Assembly: GCA_017548275.1 (NCBI GenBank)
Contig: JAFZAH010000023.1
Span: forward strand, 62,001 to 126,000
Source of the DNA: Prevotella sp.
GTDB lineage: Bacteria > Bacteroidota > Bacteroidia > Bacteroidales > Bacteroidaceae
Length of the DNA: 64,000 bases
Direction of reading: 5' to 3'
Of this stretch, positions 36,680-44,609 are shown piece by piece; position 1 is the stretch's first letter, and each line of letters opens with the position of its first letter. The translations under genes were made by a program, and so were the position numbers. The notes beneath the pieces are model-generated. The model saw nothing but the letters and a program-made list of their open reading frames with translations. It was not told the origin of the DNA and did not search any database.

Positions 36680-36782
36680 GGATTTTTTTAAGAAATCGAG
36701 CAACGACTATAAGTTTTATGTTTTTTAACAATTGTGTGCGCACACCAAGAAAATTCCAAATCACGAAATCCGTATTTTTTGT

Positions 36783-36953
36783 GGGTTTAGTGTTGAGTGT
36801 TAAGGGTTTAGTGTCGTGGCGACACCCAATTTGATTTGGTGCCCTTGAAGCCCCCTCCCTGACCCTCCCCGAGGGGAGGGCATGATTAGCAATCCCCTAG
36901 GGCGTCTGCCCACTCCCCACCCCTCTAAGGGGCGAGGCAGACGCCCTAGGGAT
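36783..36953. repeat. GTTTAGTGTTGAG words and GC-rich inverted repeats
   Basis: GTTTAGTGTTGAGTG words are followed by CCCTCCCCGAGGGGAGGG (from 36863) and an 18-bp inverted repeat (36892-36910 with 36936-36953, arms ATCCCTAGGGCGTCTGCC and complement, one extra base) around a 25-base centre. The latter resembles a REP-like or transposon-end structure. No gene lies in 36538-37341. Confidence 0.75.
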
Positions 36954-37121
36954 GGCAGAATTTCCGCAAGTCAGTTCAAATCTTCCCCGACATAAATTCT
37001 CATAAATGACTCACAAATATAATTGACGGTAAATTCATGGTCATTTATGTGTAAGAGAAAAACATTTTTGACGATTTGTATTCAAGCAGTCTAAGGAATA
37101 TAGGAATTCTTGTTTTTTCAT

Positions 37122-37223
37122 CTGTCCTTATGTTCTTGTGTCTATAATATTTATGTCTTTATGTCAAAAATCTGTCCCTATGTCTTTATGTCTTGTCAAA
37201 AAAAGTCCTTTTGTCTTTATGTC
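37122..37223. repeat. TGTCTTTATGTC word array upstream of nhaD
   Basis: Tandem TGTCCTTATG, TGTCTTTATGTC and GTCCTTTTGTCTTTATG words, the reverse orientation of the array at 14485-14565 and close to 25393-25418. Confidence 0.75.
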
Positions 37224-37282
37224 GAAATTATTAGCCCTTTTGACTCCTTCGAAAGTCTTTTGCTCGGAAAACTGCAAATTTA

Positions 37283-37314
37283 TTTGCGTGTTCTCTCGCT
37301 TCTTTGTACTTTTG
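37283..37314 (+). promoter_or_regulatory. Promoter of nhaD
   Basis: TTTG (37283-37286), 20 bases, then TACTTTTG (37307-37314), 27 bases before the ATG at 37342. It fixes the start: in-frame ATGs further upstream lie before the promoter. Confidence 0.78.
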
Positions 37315-37341
37315 TCAGCGGAAACCAAAACTAAGAAAGAC

Positions 37342-38673
37342 ATGACCTCATTGACTACGGCGATAGTAATCGTGTTTATCGTGGGTTATCTGTGCATAGC
37401 CCTGGAGAGTGTGACGAAAATCAACAAGGCGGCCATCGCCCTGCTGATGTGTGTGGGATGTTGGACGCTGCTGATGTTGGCGCCGGGCTCGTTCTACCCC
37501 GATGTGGCGGGCGACAGTGTGGTGCATCACATATCCGAGGTGATAGAACATCACTTGGGCGACGCGGGCGGTACCCTTTTCTTCCTGATGGGAGCCATGA
37601 CCATCGTAGAGATAGTGGACAGCAACGGCGGTTTCAACTTCGTGCGCGATGCCATCAAGACGCGTTCGAAGCGCAAACTGATGTGGCGCATGGCGTTTAT
37701 GACCTTCTTCCTTTCCGCTATCCTCGACAACCTGACCACATCGATTGTGATGATCATGGTGCTGCGCAAACTGGTGCAGGACCGCAAGGAGCGCCTCATC
37801 TACGCCGCGCTGGTCATCACCGCCGCCAACTCGGGCGGCGCGTTCTCGCCCATCGGCGACGTCACCACCATCATGCTGTGGATCAAGGGCGTCATCACCA
37901 CGCAGGGCGTCATCACCGAGATTTTCATCCCGTCGCTCATATCGATGCTCGTGCCGGCGTTTATCCTGCAATACCAGTTGAAGGGGAAGTTCGACAAGTC
38001 GCAGAACCTGCCTCATGCCGACGTGAGCCATTTCACACAGACGCAACGCACCATCATCTTCTGGTTGGGCGTGGGTGGACTGGTGTTCGTGCCTATCTTC
38101 AAGACGTTGACGCACCTGCCGCCGTTCATGGGCATCCTGCTGGTGCTCGGTCTGCTGTGGACCGTGACGGAGATTTTCCACCACAACACCGACGAGGACG
38201 ACACCATGGCGAAGCGTGTGAGCGACTTGCTCTCGCGTATCGACCTCTCCACAATCATGTTCTTCCTCGGCATCCTGATGGCTGTGGCTGTGCTGCAAGA
38301 GGTGGGCGTGCTGACAGCCTTGGGCCGTTCGCTCGACGAGATGTCGGGCGGCAACCATTACATGGTGACGGGCATCATCGGCGTGCTGTCGTCGATAGTC
38401 GATAATGTGCCGCTCGTGGCGGGTTGCATGGGTATGTATCCCGTGCAGGCCGTGGGAGACCTGGCCGTCGACGGCGTCTTCTGGCAGTTGCTCGCTTATT
38501 GCGCCGGTGTGGGCGGTTCCATCCTCATCATCGGCTCTGCCGCCGGCGTGGTGGTCATGGGTCTGGAGAAAATCACCTTCGGCTGGTACATGAAGAAAAT
38601 TTCATGGATAGTCTTCGTCGGCTATATCGCCGGCATGCTGTCATATTGGGCGGTCGATAATCTGATACATTGA
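37342..38673 (+). CDS. nhaD: NhaD family Na+/H+ antiporter
   Basis: 443 residues from MTSLTTAIVIVFIVGYLCI; a longer frame starting at 37138 would read through repeats and the promoter. About 11-12 membrane segments. Family motifs of the ion-transporter superfamily: FFLMGAMTIVEIVDSNGGF, FLSAILDNLTTSIVMIMVL (Asp in the membrane), AANSGGAFSPIGDVTTIMLW, and a late VLSSIVDNVPLVAG. It exports Na+ in exchange for protons. Its TGA stop is the first part of the 34-bp palindrome separating it from cysK. Confidence 0.93.
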   Translation: MTSLTTAIVIVFIVGYLCIALESVTKINKAAIALLMCVGCWTLLMLAPGSFYPDVAGDSVVHHISEVIEHHLGDAGGTLFFLMGAMTIVEIVDSNGGFNFVRDAIKTRSKRKLMWRMAFMTFFLSAILDNLTTSIVMIMVLRKLVQDRKERLIYAALVITAANSGGAFSPIGDVTTIMLWIKGVITTQGVITEIFIPSLISMLVPAFILQYQLKGKFDKSQNLPHADVSHFTQTQRTIIFWLGVGGLVFVPIFKTLTHLPPFMGILLVLGLLWTVTEIFHHNTDEDDTMAKRVSDLLSRIDLSTIMFFLGILMAVAVLQEVGVLTALGRSLDEMSGGNHYMVTGIIGVLSSIVDNVPLVAGCMGMYPVQAVGDLAVDGVFWQLLAYCAGVGGSILIIGSAAGVVVMGLEKITFGWYMKKISWIVFVGYIAGMLSYWAVDNLIH

Positions 38674-38706
38674 ACGTTGAACGTTGAACGTTCAACGTTC
38701 AACGTT
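38673..38706. terminator. 34-bp perfect palindrome between nhaD and cysK
   Basis: A perfect palindrome made of AACGTTG/CAACGTT words exactly fills the space between the convergent stop codons of nhaD (ends 38673) and cysK (ends 38707). It probably acts as a bidirectional terminator or 3' stabiliser, though the U-run is short. Uses the same word as the arrays at 14641 and 47367. Confidence 0.75.
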
Positions 38707-39654
38707 TTAGAGTGGGTACTCCTCAAACGCGTAGAGCACGGTGGAGAGGTAGCGCTCGCCGGTGTCGGGGAGGAGCACCACGATGCGCTTGCCGGCGTTC
38801 TCGGGACGCTTGGCCACTTCTGCGGCGGCGAAGGCGGCGGCTCCGGCGGAGATGCCCACGAGCAGTCCTTCCTGTTGTGCCAGTTGGCGGCCGGTGCGGA
38901 TGGCATCGTCGTTCTCTACGTCAAACACCTCGTCTATCAGGCTGCCGTCGTAGGTCTTCGGCACGAAGCCGGCACCGATACCCTGAATCTTATGCGGTCC
39001 GCTGGCACCACCGTTGAGCACAGGCGAACTGAGCGGTTCCACCGCGATAATTTTCACGTCGGGGTTGGACTCGCGCAAACGACGTGCCACACCCGAGATG
39101 GTGCCACCTGTGCCCACGCCAGCCACGAAGATATCCACCTTGCCGTCGGTGGCGTCGAGTATCTCCTGACCTGTGGTGTCATAGTGTTTCTGCGGGTTGG
39201 CGGGGTTCTCAAACTGTTGCAGGATGATGCTGCCGGGGATGCTGTCGCGCAACTCGTTGGCGGCCTTGATGGCACCAGGCATACCGTCTTTGCCACTCGT
39301 CAGGCGTACCTCGGCCCCGTAGGCCTTCACCAGGTTGCGTCGCTCGATGCTCATCGTCTCAGGCATAGTCAGAATCAGGTGGTAGCCCTTGACAGCCGAT
39401 ACCAGAGCCAGTCCCACACCTGTGTTACCGCTGGTGGGCTCGATGATGGTGGCGCCGGGTTTGAGCAGTCCTTTGGCCTCAGCGTCCTCTATCATCGCCA
39501 GTGCGATACGGTCTTTCACCGAGCCGCCCGGGTTGAAATATTCCACTTTGGCCACGATGGGTGTAGCCAGTCCTTTACTCTCTGAAAATTTGCCCAACTC
39601 CAGGAGCGGGGTGTTGCCGATCAGGTCGGTCAGTTGTTTTGCGATATGTGACAT
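38707..39654 (-). CDS. cysK: Cysteine synthase (O-acetylserine sulfhydrylase)
   Basis: 315 residues; a PLP enzyme that makes cysteine from O-acetylserine and sulfide. Visible are [12 protein letters not shown], the PLP lysine in [20 protein letters not shown] near residue 47, the substrate loop [12 protein letters not shown], and the phosphate-binding [15 protein letters not shown]. The C-terminus has [15 protein letters not shown]. Downstream of metY on the same strand, with a 99-base gap; together they suggest a sulfide-assimilation unit for Cys and Met. Confidence 0.96.
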   Translation of the reverse strand: MSHIAKQLTDLIGNTPLLELGKFSESKGLATPIVAKVEYFNPGGSVKDRIALAMIEDAEAKGLLKPGATIIEPTSGNTGVGLALVSAVKGYHLILTMPETMSIERRNLVKAYGAEVRLTSGKDGMPGAIKAANELRDSIPGSIILQQFENPANPQKHYDTTGQEILDATDGKVDIFVAGVGTGGTISGVARRLRESNPDVKIIAVEPLSSPVLNGGASGPHKIQGIGAGFVPKTYDGSLIDEVFDVENDDAIRTGRQLAQQEGLLVGISAGAAAFAAAEVAKRPENAGKRIVVLLPDTGERYLSTVLYAFEEYPL

Positions 39655-39661
39655 GATAATA

Positions 39662-39756
39662 TGGTTTAGTGTTGAGGTTTTAGTGTTCTTATTGAATTGT
39701 GTCGATGATGACGTTTTATGTTTTATGGGTTATTTTACATTCCACATTCTTTATTA
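39662..39756. repeat. GTTTAGTGTTGAGG / TTTTATG words between metY and cysK
   Basis: GGTTTAGTGTTGAGGTTTTAGTG at 39662-39685 is split from TTTTATGTTTTATGGG and ACATTCCACATTC words, which end at the metY TAA stop (39754-39756). Confidence 0.6.
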
Positions 39757-41043
39757 CACGCTCTCCAGCGCCTGCTCGATGTCGGCGATGATGTCGTCGA
39801 TGTGCTCGGTGCCGATGCTCAGACGGATGGTGGAGGGGTAGATGTGCTGCTCTTCCAGTTCCTCGGGCGTCAACTGCGAGTGGGTGGTGGTGGCGGGGTG
39901 GATGACGAGGCTCTTCACGTCGGCCACGTTGGCCAGGAGTGAGAAGATCTCGAGTTTGTCGATGAATGCCCAAGCCTCTTTCTCGCCGCCTTTGATTTCG
40001 AAGGTGAAGATGCTGCCGCCGCCGTTGGGGAACAGTTTCTCGTAGAGTGCGTGGTCGGGATGGTCGGGCAGCGAGGGATGGTTCACACGTGCCACCTTCG
40101 GGTGCTTCGACAGGTATTCCACCACGCGCGCCGTGTTGTAGGCATGGCGCTCCACACGCAGCGAGAGAGTTTCCAGACCTTGCAGCAGAATCCACGCGTT
40201 GAAAGGCGAGATGGCAGCGCCGGTGTCGCGCAGGATGACCGCACGGATGCGGGTGACGAAGGCTGCCGGACCGGCCACGTCGGCGAAGACGGCTCCGTGG
40301 TAACTGGGATCGGGTTTGGCCAGTGCGGGATATTTGTCGGCATTGGCTTTCCAGTCGAACTTACCACCGTCGACAATCACGCCTCCGAGCGAACTGCCAT
40401 GACCGCCGATGAATTTCGTGGCAGAGTGTACCACGACGTCGGCACCGTGCTCGATGGGACGGATGAGGTAGGGTGTGCCGAAGGTGTTGTCCACGATGAC
40501 GATGGTGTGGTTCTCGTGGGCTATCTCAGCGATGCGGTCGATGTCGGTCACACTCGAGTTGGGGTTGCCGAAGGTCTCTATGATGACGGCTTTCGTGTTG
40601 GGGCGGAACAATGTTTTCAGCGTGTCGAAATCCTCGGGGTCGAAGATGGTCGTCTCCACGCCCTGTGTGCTCAATGTGTGCTCTACCAGGTTGTAAGTGC
40701 CGCCGTAGAGGTTGTTGGCAGCGAGGATATGGTCGCCCGCCTGAGCCGCATTTTGCAGGGCATAGGTGATGGCAGCCGCACCTGAAGCCACTGCCAGACC
40801 TGCCACGCCGCCTTCGAGGGCAGCCACACGGTCTTCAAACACGCCCTGTGTGGAGTTGGTCAGACGCCCGTAGATATTACCCGCGTCGCGCAGACCGAAG
40901 CGGTCGGCGGCATGCTGGGAGTTACGGAACACATACGATGTGGTCTGATAAATAGGTACCGCGCGTGCGTCGGTTGCGGGGTCAGCACTCTCTTGTCCTA
41001 CGTGCAGTTGCAGCGTCTCGAAATGTAATTTTTTGTTACTCAT
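39754..41043 (-). CDS. metY: O-acetylhomoserine aminocarboxypropyltransferase
   Basis: 429 residues; a Cys/Met-metabolism PLP enzyme that makes homocysteine from O-acetylhomoserine and sulfide. Visible are PIYQTTSYVF, RLTNSTQGVFEDRVAALEGG, NNLYGGTYNL, VIVDNTFGTPYLIRPIEHGAD and the PLP lysine in VVHSATKFIGGHGSSLGGV near residue 206. The length fits MetY rather than the shorter MetB/MetC. A likely promoter is at 41164-41193; cysK follows. Confidence 0.94.
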   Translation of the reverse strand: MSNKKLHFETLQLHVGQESADPATDARAVPIYQTTSYVFRNSQHAADRFGLRDAGNIYGRLTNSTQGVFEDRVAALEGGVAGLAVASGAAAITYALQNAAQAGDHILAANNLYGGTYNLVEHTLSTQGVETTIFDPEDFDTLKTLFRPNTKAVIIETFGNPNSSVTDIDRIAEIAHENHTIVIVDNTFGTPYLIRPIEHGADVVVHSATKFIGGHGSSLGGVIVDGGKFDWKANADKYPALAKPDPSYHGAVFADVAGPAAFVTRIRAVILRDTGAAISPFNAWILLQGLETLSLRVERHAYNTARVVEYLSKHPKVARVNHPSLPDHPDHALYEKLFPNGGGSIFTFEIKGGEKEAWAFIDKLEIFSLLANVADVKSLVIHPATTTHSQLTPEELEEQHIYPSTIRLSIGTEHIDDIIADIEQALESV

Positions 41044-41067
41044 AATTATTTAATTTTATGGTTTATT

Positions 41068-41152
41068 CTTTAGGAGTTCAGGAGTTTAGACATTAGTCCG
41101 CTAATAGTGAAGTAATCTCTCACCTCTTGCCTCTCACCTCTTGCCTCTTTAT
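41068..41152. repeat. Composite word array with both core motifs
   Basis: On the plus strand: GGAGTTCAGGAGTTTAG, then AGACATTAGTCCGCTAATAG, GAAGTAATCTCT and finally CACCTCTTGCCTCT units. It links the two motif types found separately elsewhere and suggests a single composite element. Confidence 0.75.
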
Positions 41153-41163
41153 TTCTGTCGATG

Positions 41164-41193
41164 CAAAGGTACGGCGGTTTTTATGCCCCCAAA
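41164..41193 (-). promoter_or_regulatory. Promoter of metY
   Basis: Minus-strand TTTG (41190-41193), 18 bases, then TACCTTTG (41164-41171). The predicted leader of about 115 nt would carry the composite word array. Confidence 0.6.
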
Positions 41194-41280
41194 ATAGCAC
41201 AAACGGGTCATTTCGACTACCACATTTGTGGTATTTCGGAAAAAAAACGACATTTTCGTGCGATAATCAAAAAAAAACAC

Positions 41281-41288
41281 TATTTTTG
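41281..41288 (+). promoter_or_regulatory. -7 box of the AAA/DUF4435 operon
   Basis: TATTTTTG, 31 bases before the ATG at 41320. No TTTG at the exact -33 position. Confidence 0.55.
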
Positions 41289-41319
41289 CAGAAAGTCAAA
41301 CTGTCCAACTATTAGCCTT

Positions 41320-42141
41320 ATGTCAAAATATGCGGAATATATCGAGCAGATAGAGATTGATTCTCTCTGGAGCGGCAAGAAACATATCAAATGGGACTTG
41401 GACCGCCATGTGAATATACTCAGCGGTGTCAACGGAATGGGAAAGAGCACGATTATCAACAAGGTGGTCAAGGGCCTTTCCGCCGGTGGCGAGTTCCCTT
41501 CGCACATGCTCAAAGGTGTTCGTCTGAGAGTGTCGCCCGCTGAGGCGAAGTGGATACGTTATGACGTGATACGCTCCTTCGACCGTCCGCTCATGAGCAA
41601 TGAGATGATTGGCAAGATGGACCTGTCGCTCGCTACTGAACTCGACTGGCAACTCTTTCAGTTGCAGCGCAAATACCTCGATTATCAGGTGAACGTCGGC
41701 AATAAGATTATCCAGGCGTTGCAGAGTGGCGCCCCCGATGCGGCCGCGAAGGCGCAAGAGTTCTCCGCTCCCAAAAAACGCTTCCAGGATATCATTGACG
41801 AACTTTTTGCCGATACCGGCAAGAAAATTGTGCGAACGGAGAATGAGATACGTTTCTCGCAGATTGGCGAGACACTGGTGCCATATCAGTTGTCGAGCGG
41901 TGAGAAACAGATGCTCGCTATCCTGCTCACCGTGCTCGTGCAGGACAACCAGAATGCCGTGCTCTTCATGGACGAGCCCGAGGTGTCGCTACACATCGAG
42001 TGGCAGAAACAACTGATAGACCTTGTGCTCGAACTTAACCCCAACGTGCAAATCATCCTTACCACTCATTCGCCCGCCGTCGTGATGAACGGGTGGGTGG
42101 ACAGTGTGACGGAAGTGTCGGACATCACAGACCAAGACTGA
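41320..42141 (+). CDS. AAA ATPase of a PARIS-like pair (AriA-like)
   Basis: 273 residues from MSKYAEYIEQIEID; the upstream in-frame ATG at 41161 would include promoter sequence. It has an ABC/SMC-type ATPase domain: Walker A LSGVNGMGKSTII near residue 33, signature LSSGEKQMLAILLTVL near 195, Walker B AVLFMDEPEVSLHIEWQ, and switch His in ILTTHSPAVV. This is the AAA_15/AAA_21 type found next to DUF4435 effectors. Its stop overlaps the next start (TGATG). It is shorter than canonical AriA, so the assignment to PARIS is tentative. Confidence 0.85.
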   Translation: MSKYAEYIEQIEIDSLWSGKKHIKWDLDRHVNILSGVNGMGKSTIINKVVKGLSAGGEFPSHMLKGVRLRVSPAEAKWIRYDVIRSFDRPLMSNEMIGKMDLSLATELDWQLFQLQRKYLDYQVNVGNKIIQALQSGAPDAAAKAQEFSAPKKRFQDIIDELFADTGKKIVRTENEIRFSQIGETLVPYQLSSGEKQMLAILLTVLVQDNQNAVLFMDEPEVSLHIEWQKQLIDLVLELNPNVQIILTTHSPAVVMNGWVDSVTEVSDITDQD

Positions 42142-43235
42142 TGGCTAAACGGCTCCGCGACAACATATCATCTGATTATATCAATGCCGCCAACCGACTC
42201 AGGTCGAAGCGCGCGCGCCGACGCATCGTGGCTTACGTGGAGAGTTACGACGATGTGTTTTTCTGGCGTTTGGTGCTTAGCGAGTTCGAGGACGACACCC
42301 GCTATTTCGAGGTGATGCTGCCCTCGAAAATGAAACTGAGCAAAGGCAAGAAACAGGTGTTGATGAATATGGTGAAAAACAAGGTCGGAGCCGATATGAT
42401 AGCCTGTGTGGATGCCGACTACGACTTTTTGGAGCAGGGTTCAAACCCCATGTCGAAATACATCATCGACAATCCCTATGTCTTCCACACCTATGTCTAT
42501 GCCATTGAAAACTACCAGTGTTATGCGAGGTCACTGCACGATGTGTGCGTGATGGTAACGCTCAACGACCATCTCGTGTTCGATTTCGATGACTGGTTCG
42601 CCCAGTATTCGCAAGCGGTGTTCCCCCTCTTTGTGTGGAGCATCTGGTATTACCGAAGGGGCGAGCACAATGACTTCTCTATCTCCGACTTCAACCGTGT
42701 CATCGAGACGGGCAACTTCAACATGCAAGACCCCTACCGCGGCATCGCCAACATCCGACAGAAAGTGGGGCGCCGTATCATACAATTGCAGCGTGAAAAC
42801 CCCGACGCCAAAGAGTCGTATCTCGCACTGAAAGAAGAACTGAAGGCACTGGGCGTTACCCCTGACACCACCTATTTATATGTCCAGGGACATCATGTGT
42901 TCGACAAGGTGGTGCTGCCGATGATGAACAAAATCTGTGAGAAGTTACGCCGTGAGCGCGAGAACGAAATCAACTACAAGGCAGTACATGGCACACAGCG
43001 GCAAAACGAACTGTCGTGCTACACCCATAGCATGTCGTCGGTGGCGCAGATGCTGAAGAAAAACACCGGCTATTTCCGTGCCGCTCCCTACCTCCGCCTG
43101 AAAGCAGACATCGAGCGTTTCCTCAAAGCCACCTCGCCCGTCACTCTCGCAGCAGACACCTTATCAGACCCGGCAGGCTCTTCATCGTCTCTCGCCTCTA
43201 ACGACGACGTCTCCGCAGTGATTGACGCACTGTAA
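42141..43235 (+). CDS. DUF4435 (TOPRIM-like) protein, AriB-like effector
   Basis: 364 residues from the ATG at 42141, which overlaps the ATPase stop. The N-terminal DUF4435 domain has YVESYDDVFFWRLVL (acidic first motif) near residue 30 and ACVDADYDFLEQG (D-x-D motif) near 92, as in TOPRIM nucleases, then YVYAIENYQCYARSL. In PARIS the equivalent AriB cleaves tRNA when released from the ATPase. The C-terminal half includes a LYVQGHHVFDKVVLPMM segment and a low-complexity Ser/Asp end. Other roles for such pairs are possible. Confidence 0.85.
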   Translation: MAKRLRDNISSDYINAANRLRSKRARRRIVAYVESYDDVFFWRLVLSEFEDDTRYFEVMLPSKMKLSKGKKQVLMNMVKNKVGADMIACVDADYDFLEQGSNPMSKYIIDNPYVFHTYVYAIENYQCYARSLHDVCVMVTLNDHLVFDFDDWFAQYSQAVFPLFVWSIWYYRRGEHNDFSISDFNRVIETGNFNMQDPYRGIANIRQKVGRRIIQLQRENPDAKESYLALKEELKALGVTPDTTYLYVQGHHVFDKVVLPMMNKICEKLRRERENEINYKAVHGTQRQNELSCYTHSMSSVAQMLKKNTGYFRAAPYLRLKADIERFLKATSPVTLAADTLSDPAGSSSSLASNDDVSAVIDAL

Positions 43236-43261
43236 CATGAAAACGCACAATAACATAAAAA

Positions 43262-43290
43262 GAAGTGCCCGAAACGGGCACTTCTTTCTT
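43262..43290 (+). terminator. Terminator of the AAA/DUF4435 operon
   Basis: A perfect 9-bp stem (43262-43270 with 43276-43284) with a 5-base loop, followed by TTTCTT, 26 bases after the DUF4435 stop. Confidence 0.9.
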
Positions 43291-43293
43291 CAT

Positions 43294-43410
43294 AGTTAAG
43301 TGTTTGGTTTTTGTGTTGATGCTATAGGTCTTAGAATTAAGGTTTTGTGTTGGTGGTTCAATGTTTCAAGTTAAGTGTTTAGTCTTAAGGTTGAGAGAAC
43401 CGTGTTTTGA
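43294..43410. repeat. GTTAAGTGTTTAG / GGTTTTGTGTT words
   Basis: Degenerate tandem words such as AGTTAAGTGTTTGG, AAGGTTTTGTGTTGG and AAGTTAAGTGTTTAG. No gene is visible in 43236-43518. Confidence 0.55.
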
Positions 43411-43518
43411 TGGTCTGTGTTCCATCCTGATGATTTGAAAAGTTTCTACTAACTCATTTATTCACGTCTTTTCGACAATTATCTATATTTGCTTATCTAT
43501 TCGTCATTCACTATTTGA

Positions 43519-44253
43519 TTACCAGTCTTCGTCGTCATTTCCTACGATGCCGTTCTTGATAGCCTCTTCCACCTTGTCCATGATAGCGTTGGAGTAGGCG
43601 TGTGTCATCACGAGGGCTTTGGCGCAGGTGCGTTTCTGGGGGTCCTTCTCAATGAAGGGATAGTGATGGGCTATCTCCCATTGCTCGTCGTAGAGGTATC
43701 CGTTCGTTTTGTCATCCTTCTTGCGTTTAGAGTCGCCGAAGGTCCTTTGGTCTGCCTCAGTCAAAGAGAGCCATCCGCCGCTGATATCGGCCAGGATATC
43801 GTAATTTTGTACGGTGTAAGTGACACGAATTTTGCCTTCCTTGATATCGAGGCGGATGACCGGTGTGATACTGACTGAGTATTTATTGATGGTTCCTGTG
43901 TGGTTGACGATGTCGGGAATGGTTGATGAGATGATGATGCAACCGGCTTCCTTGTCATTGAGTGTGATGGCCTGCTTGTCTTTGAAGGTGGCGGTAGCCC
44001 AATAGTTCAGTGCCAGATAGAGTTGTTCTTTTGTCTTGCCCGGAGCCTCAATCACCTGTTGGTAGGTCAGCGACTCGTTTTTGTCGAGTGTCAGTCCCTG
44101 AGAGAGATTCATTGCAGCGTCGAGCCATTTGTCACCATATCTTTCTTTAGCATATTTTTCCAAATCGGCTACTTTCATCACTTGTGCCTGTGCACTCATT
44201 ACGCCGCAGATAGCGAAGATGGCGGCGAACATCCATTGTTTCATCTGTTTCAT
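43519..44253 (-). CDS. DUF4468 domain secreted protein
   Basis: 244 residues from the ATG at 44253 (MKQMKQWMFAAIF); the longer upstream frame lacks a plausible start and overlaps the promoter. Signal peptide to about residue 23 (SAQAQ). A DUF4468-like domain with a TBP-like fold covers about 70-170 (YWATATFKDKQAITLNDKEAGCIIIS, RVTYTVQNYDILADISGG). Ends in an acidic DDEDW. Common in Bacteroidetes, function unknown. Confidence 0.85.
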   Translation of the reverse strand: MKQMKQWMFAAIFAICGVMSAQAQVMKVADLEKYAKERYGDKWLDAAMNLSQGLTLDKNESLTYQQVIEAPGKTKEQLYLALNYWATATFKDKQAITLNDKEAGCIIISSTIPDIVNHTGTINKYSVSITPVIRLDIKEGKIRVTYTVQNYDILADISGGWLSLTEADQRTFGDSKRKKDDKTNGYLYDEQWEIAHHYPFIEKDPQKRTCAKALVMTHAYSNAIMDKVEEAIKNGIVGNDDEDW

Positions 44254-44294
44254 AATACTGTCTAAACTTGTTGTTTTTTTTGTTTTTACTGATG

Positions 44295-44302
44295 CAAAGG
44301 TA
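44295..44302 (-). promoter_or_regulatory. -7 box of the DUF4468 gene
   Basis: TACCTTTG on the minus strand, 41 bases upstream of the ATG at 44253. No TTTG at -33. Confidence 0.55.
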
Positions 44303-44517
44303 TGGCGTTGTGATGATGCCTGGAATTTTTCACTCAAATATCTCTCAAAATACAACGGACAACCCTCCCAATTTCGGACAAATCGGAAAAACATGTCTTT
44401 TTCTGTCCGAAAAAAGGAGAAATAAGTACAAAAAACGAGATTAGAAGTGTGAACGCCTGTAGCAATCTGCGGATATGTCAATCAATTTAGTACATATATA
44501 CGCGCACATACACGTAC

Positions 44518-44549
44518 AATAAAAATCCTGCTCTCTGTGAGAGCAGGGT
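44518..44549 (-). terminator. Terminator of the LRR protein gene
   Basis: An 8-bp stem (44527-44534 with 44540-44547) followed on the minus strand by ATTTTTATT. The rest of 44254-44609 holds the DUF4468 promoter and a GC-rich CCCTTCCCTCGGGGAGGG block at 44577-44594. Confidence 0.85.
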
Positions 44550-44609
44550 TAGTATGTTTATGGAGTAGTGATTGTGCCCTTCCCTCGGGGAGGGATGGGG
44601 TGTGGGCTG

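Noticed and set aside
37138-37341. N-terminal extension of nhaD from upstream in-frame ATGs
   Set aside because: The extension is encoded by word repeats and by the promoter at 37283-37314; the protein without it is a normal NhaD.
37348-38358. Long minus-strand open frame (336 codons) and a third frame opposite or within nhaD
   Set aside because: His- and Arg-rich shadow of the clear nhaD frame; no family signature.
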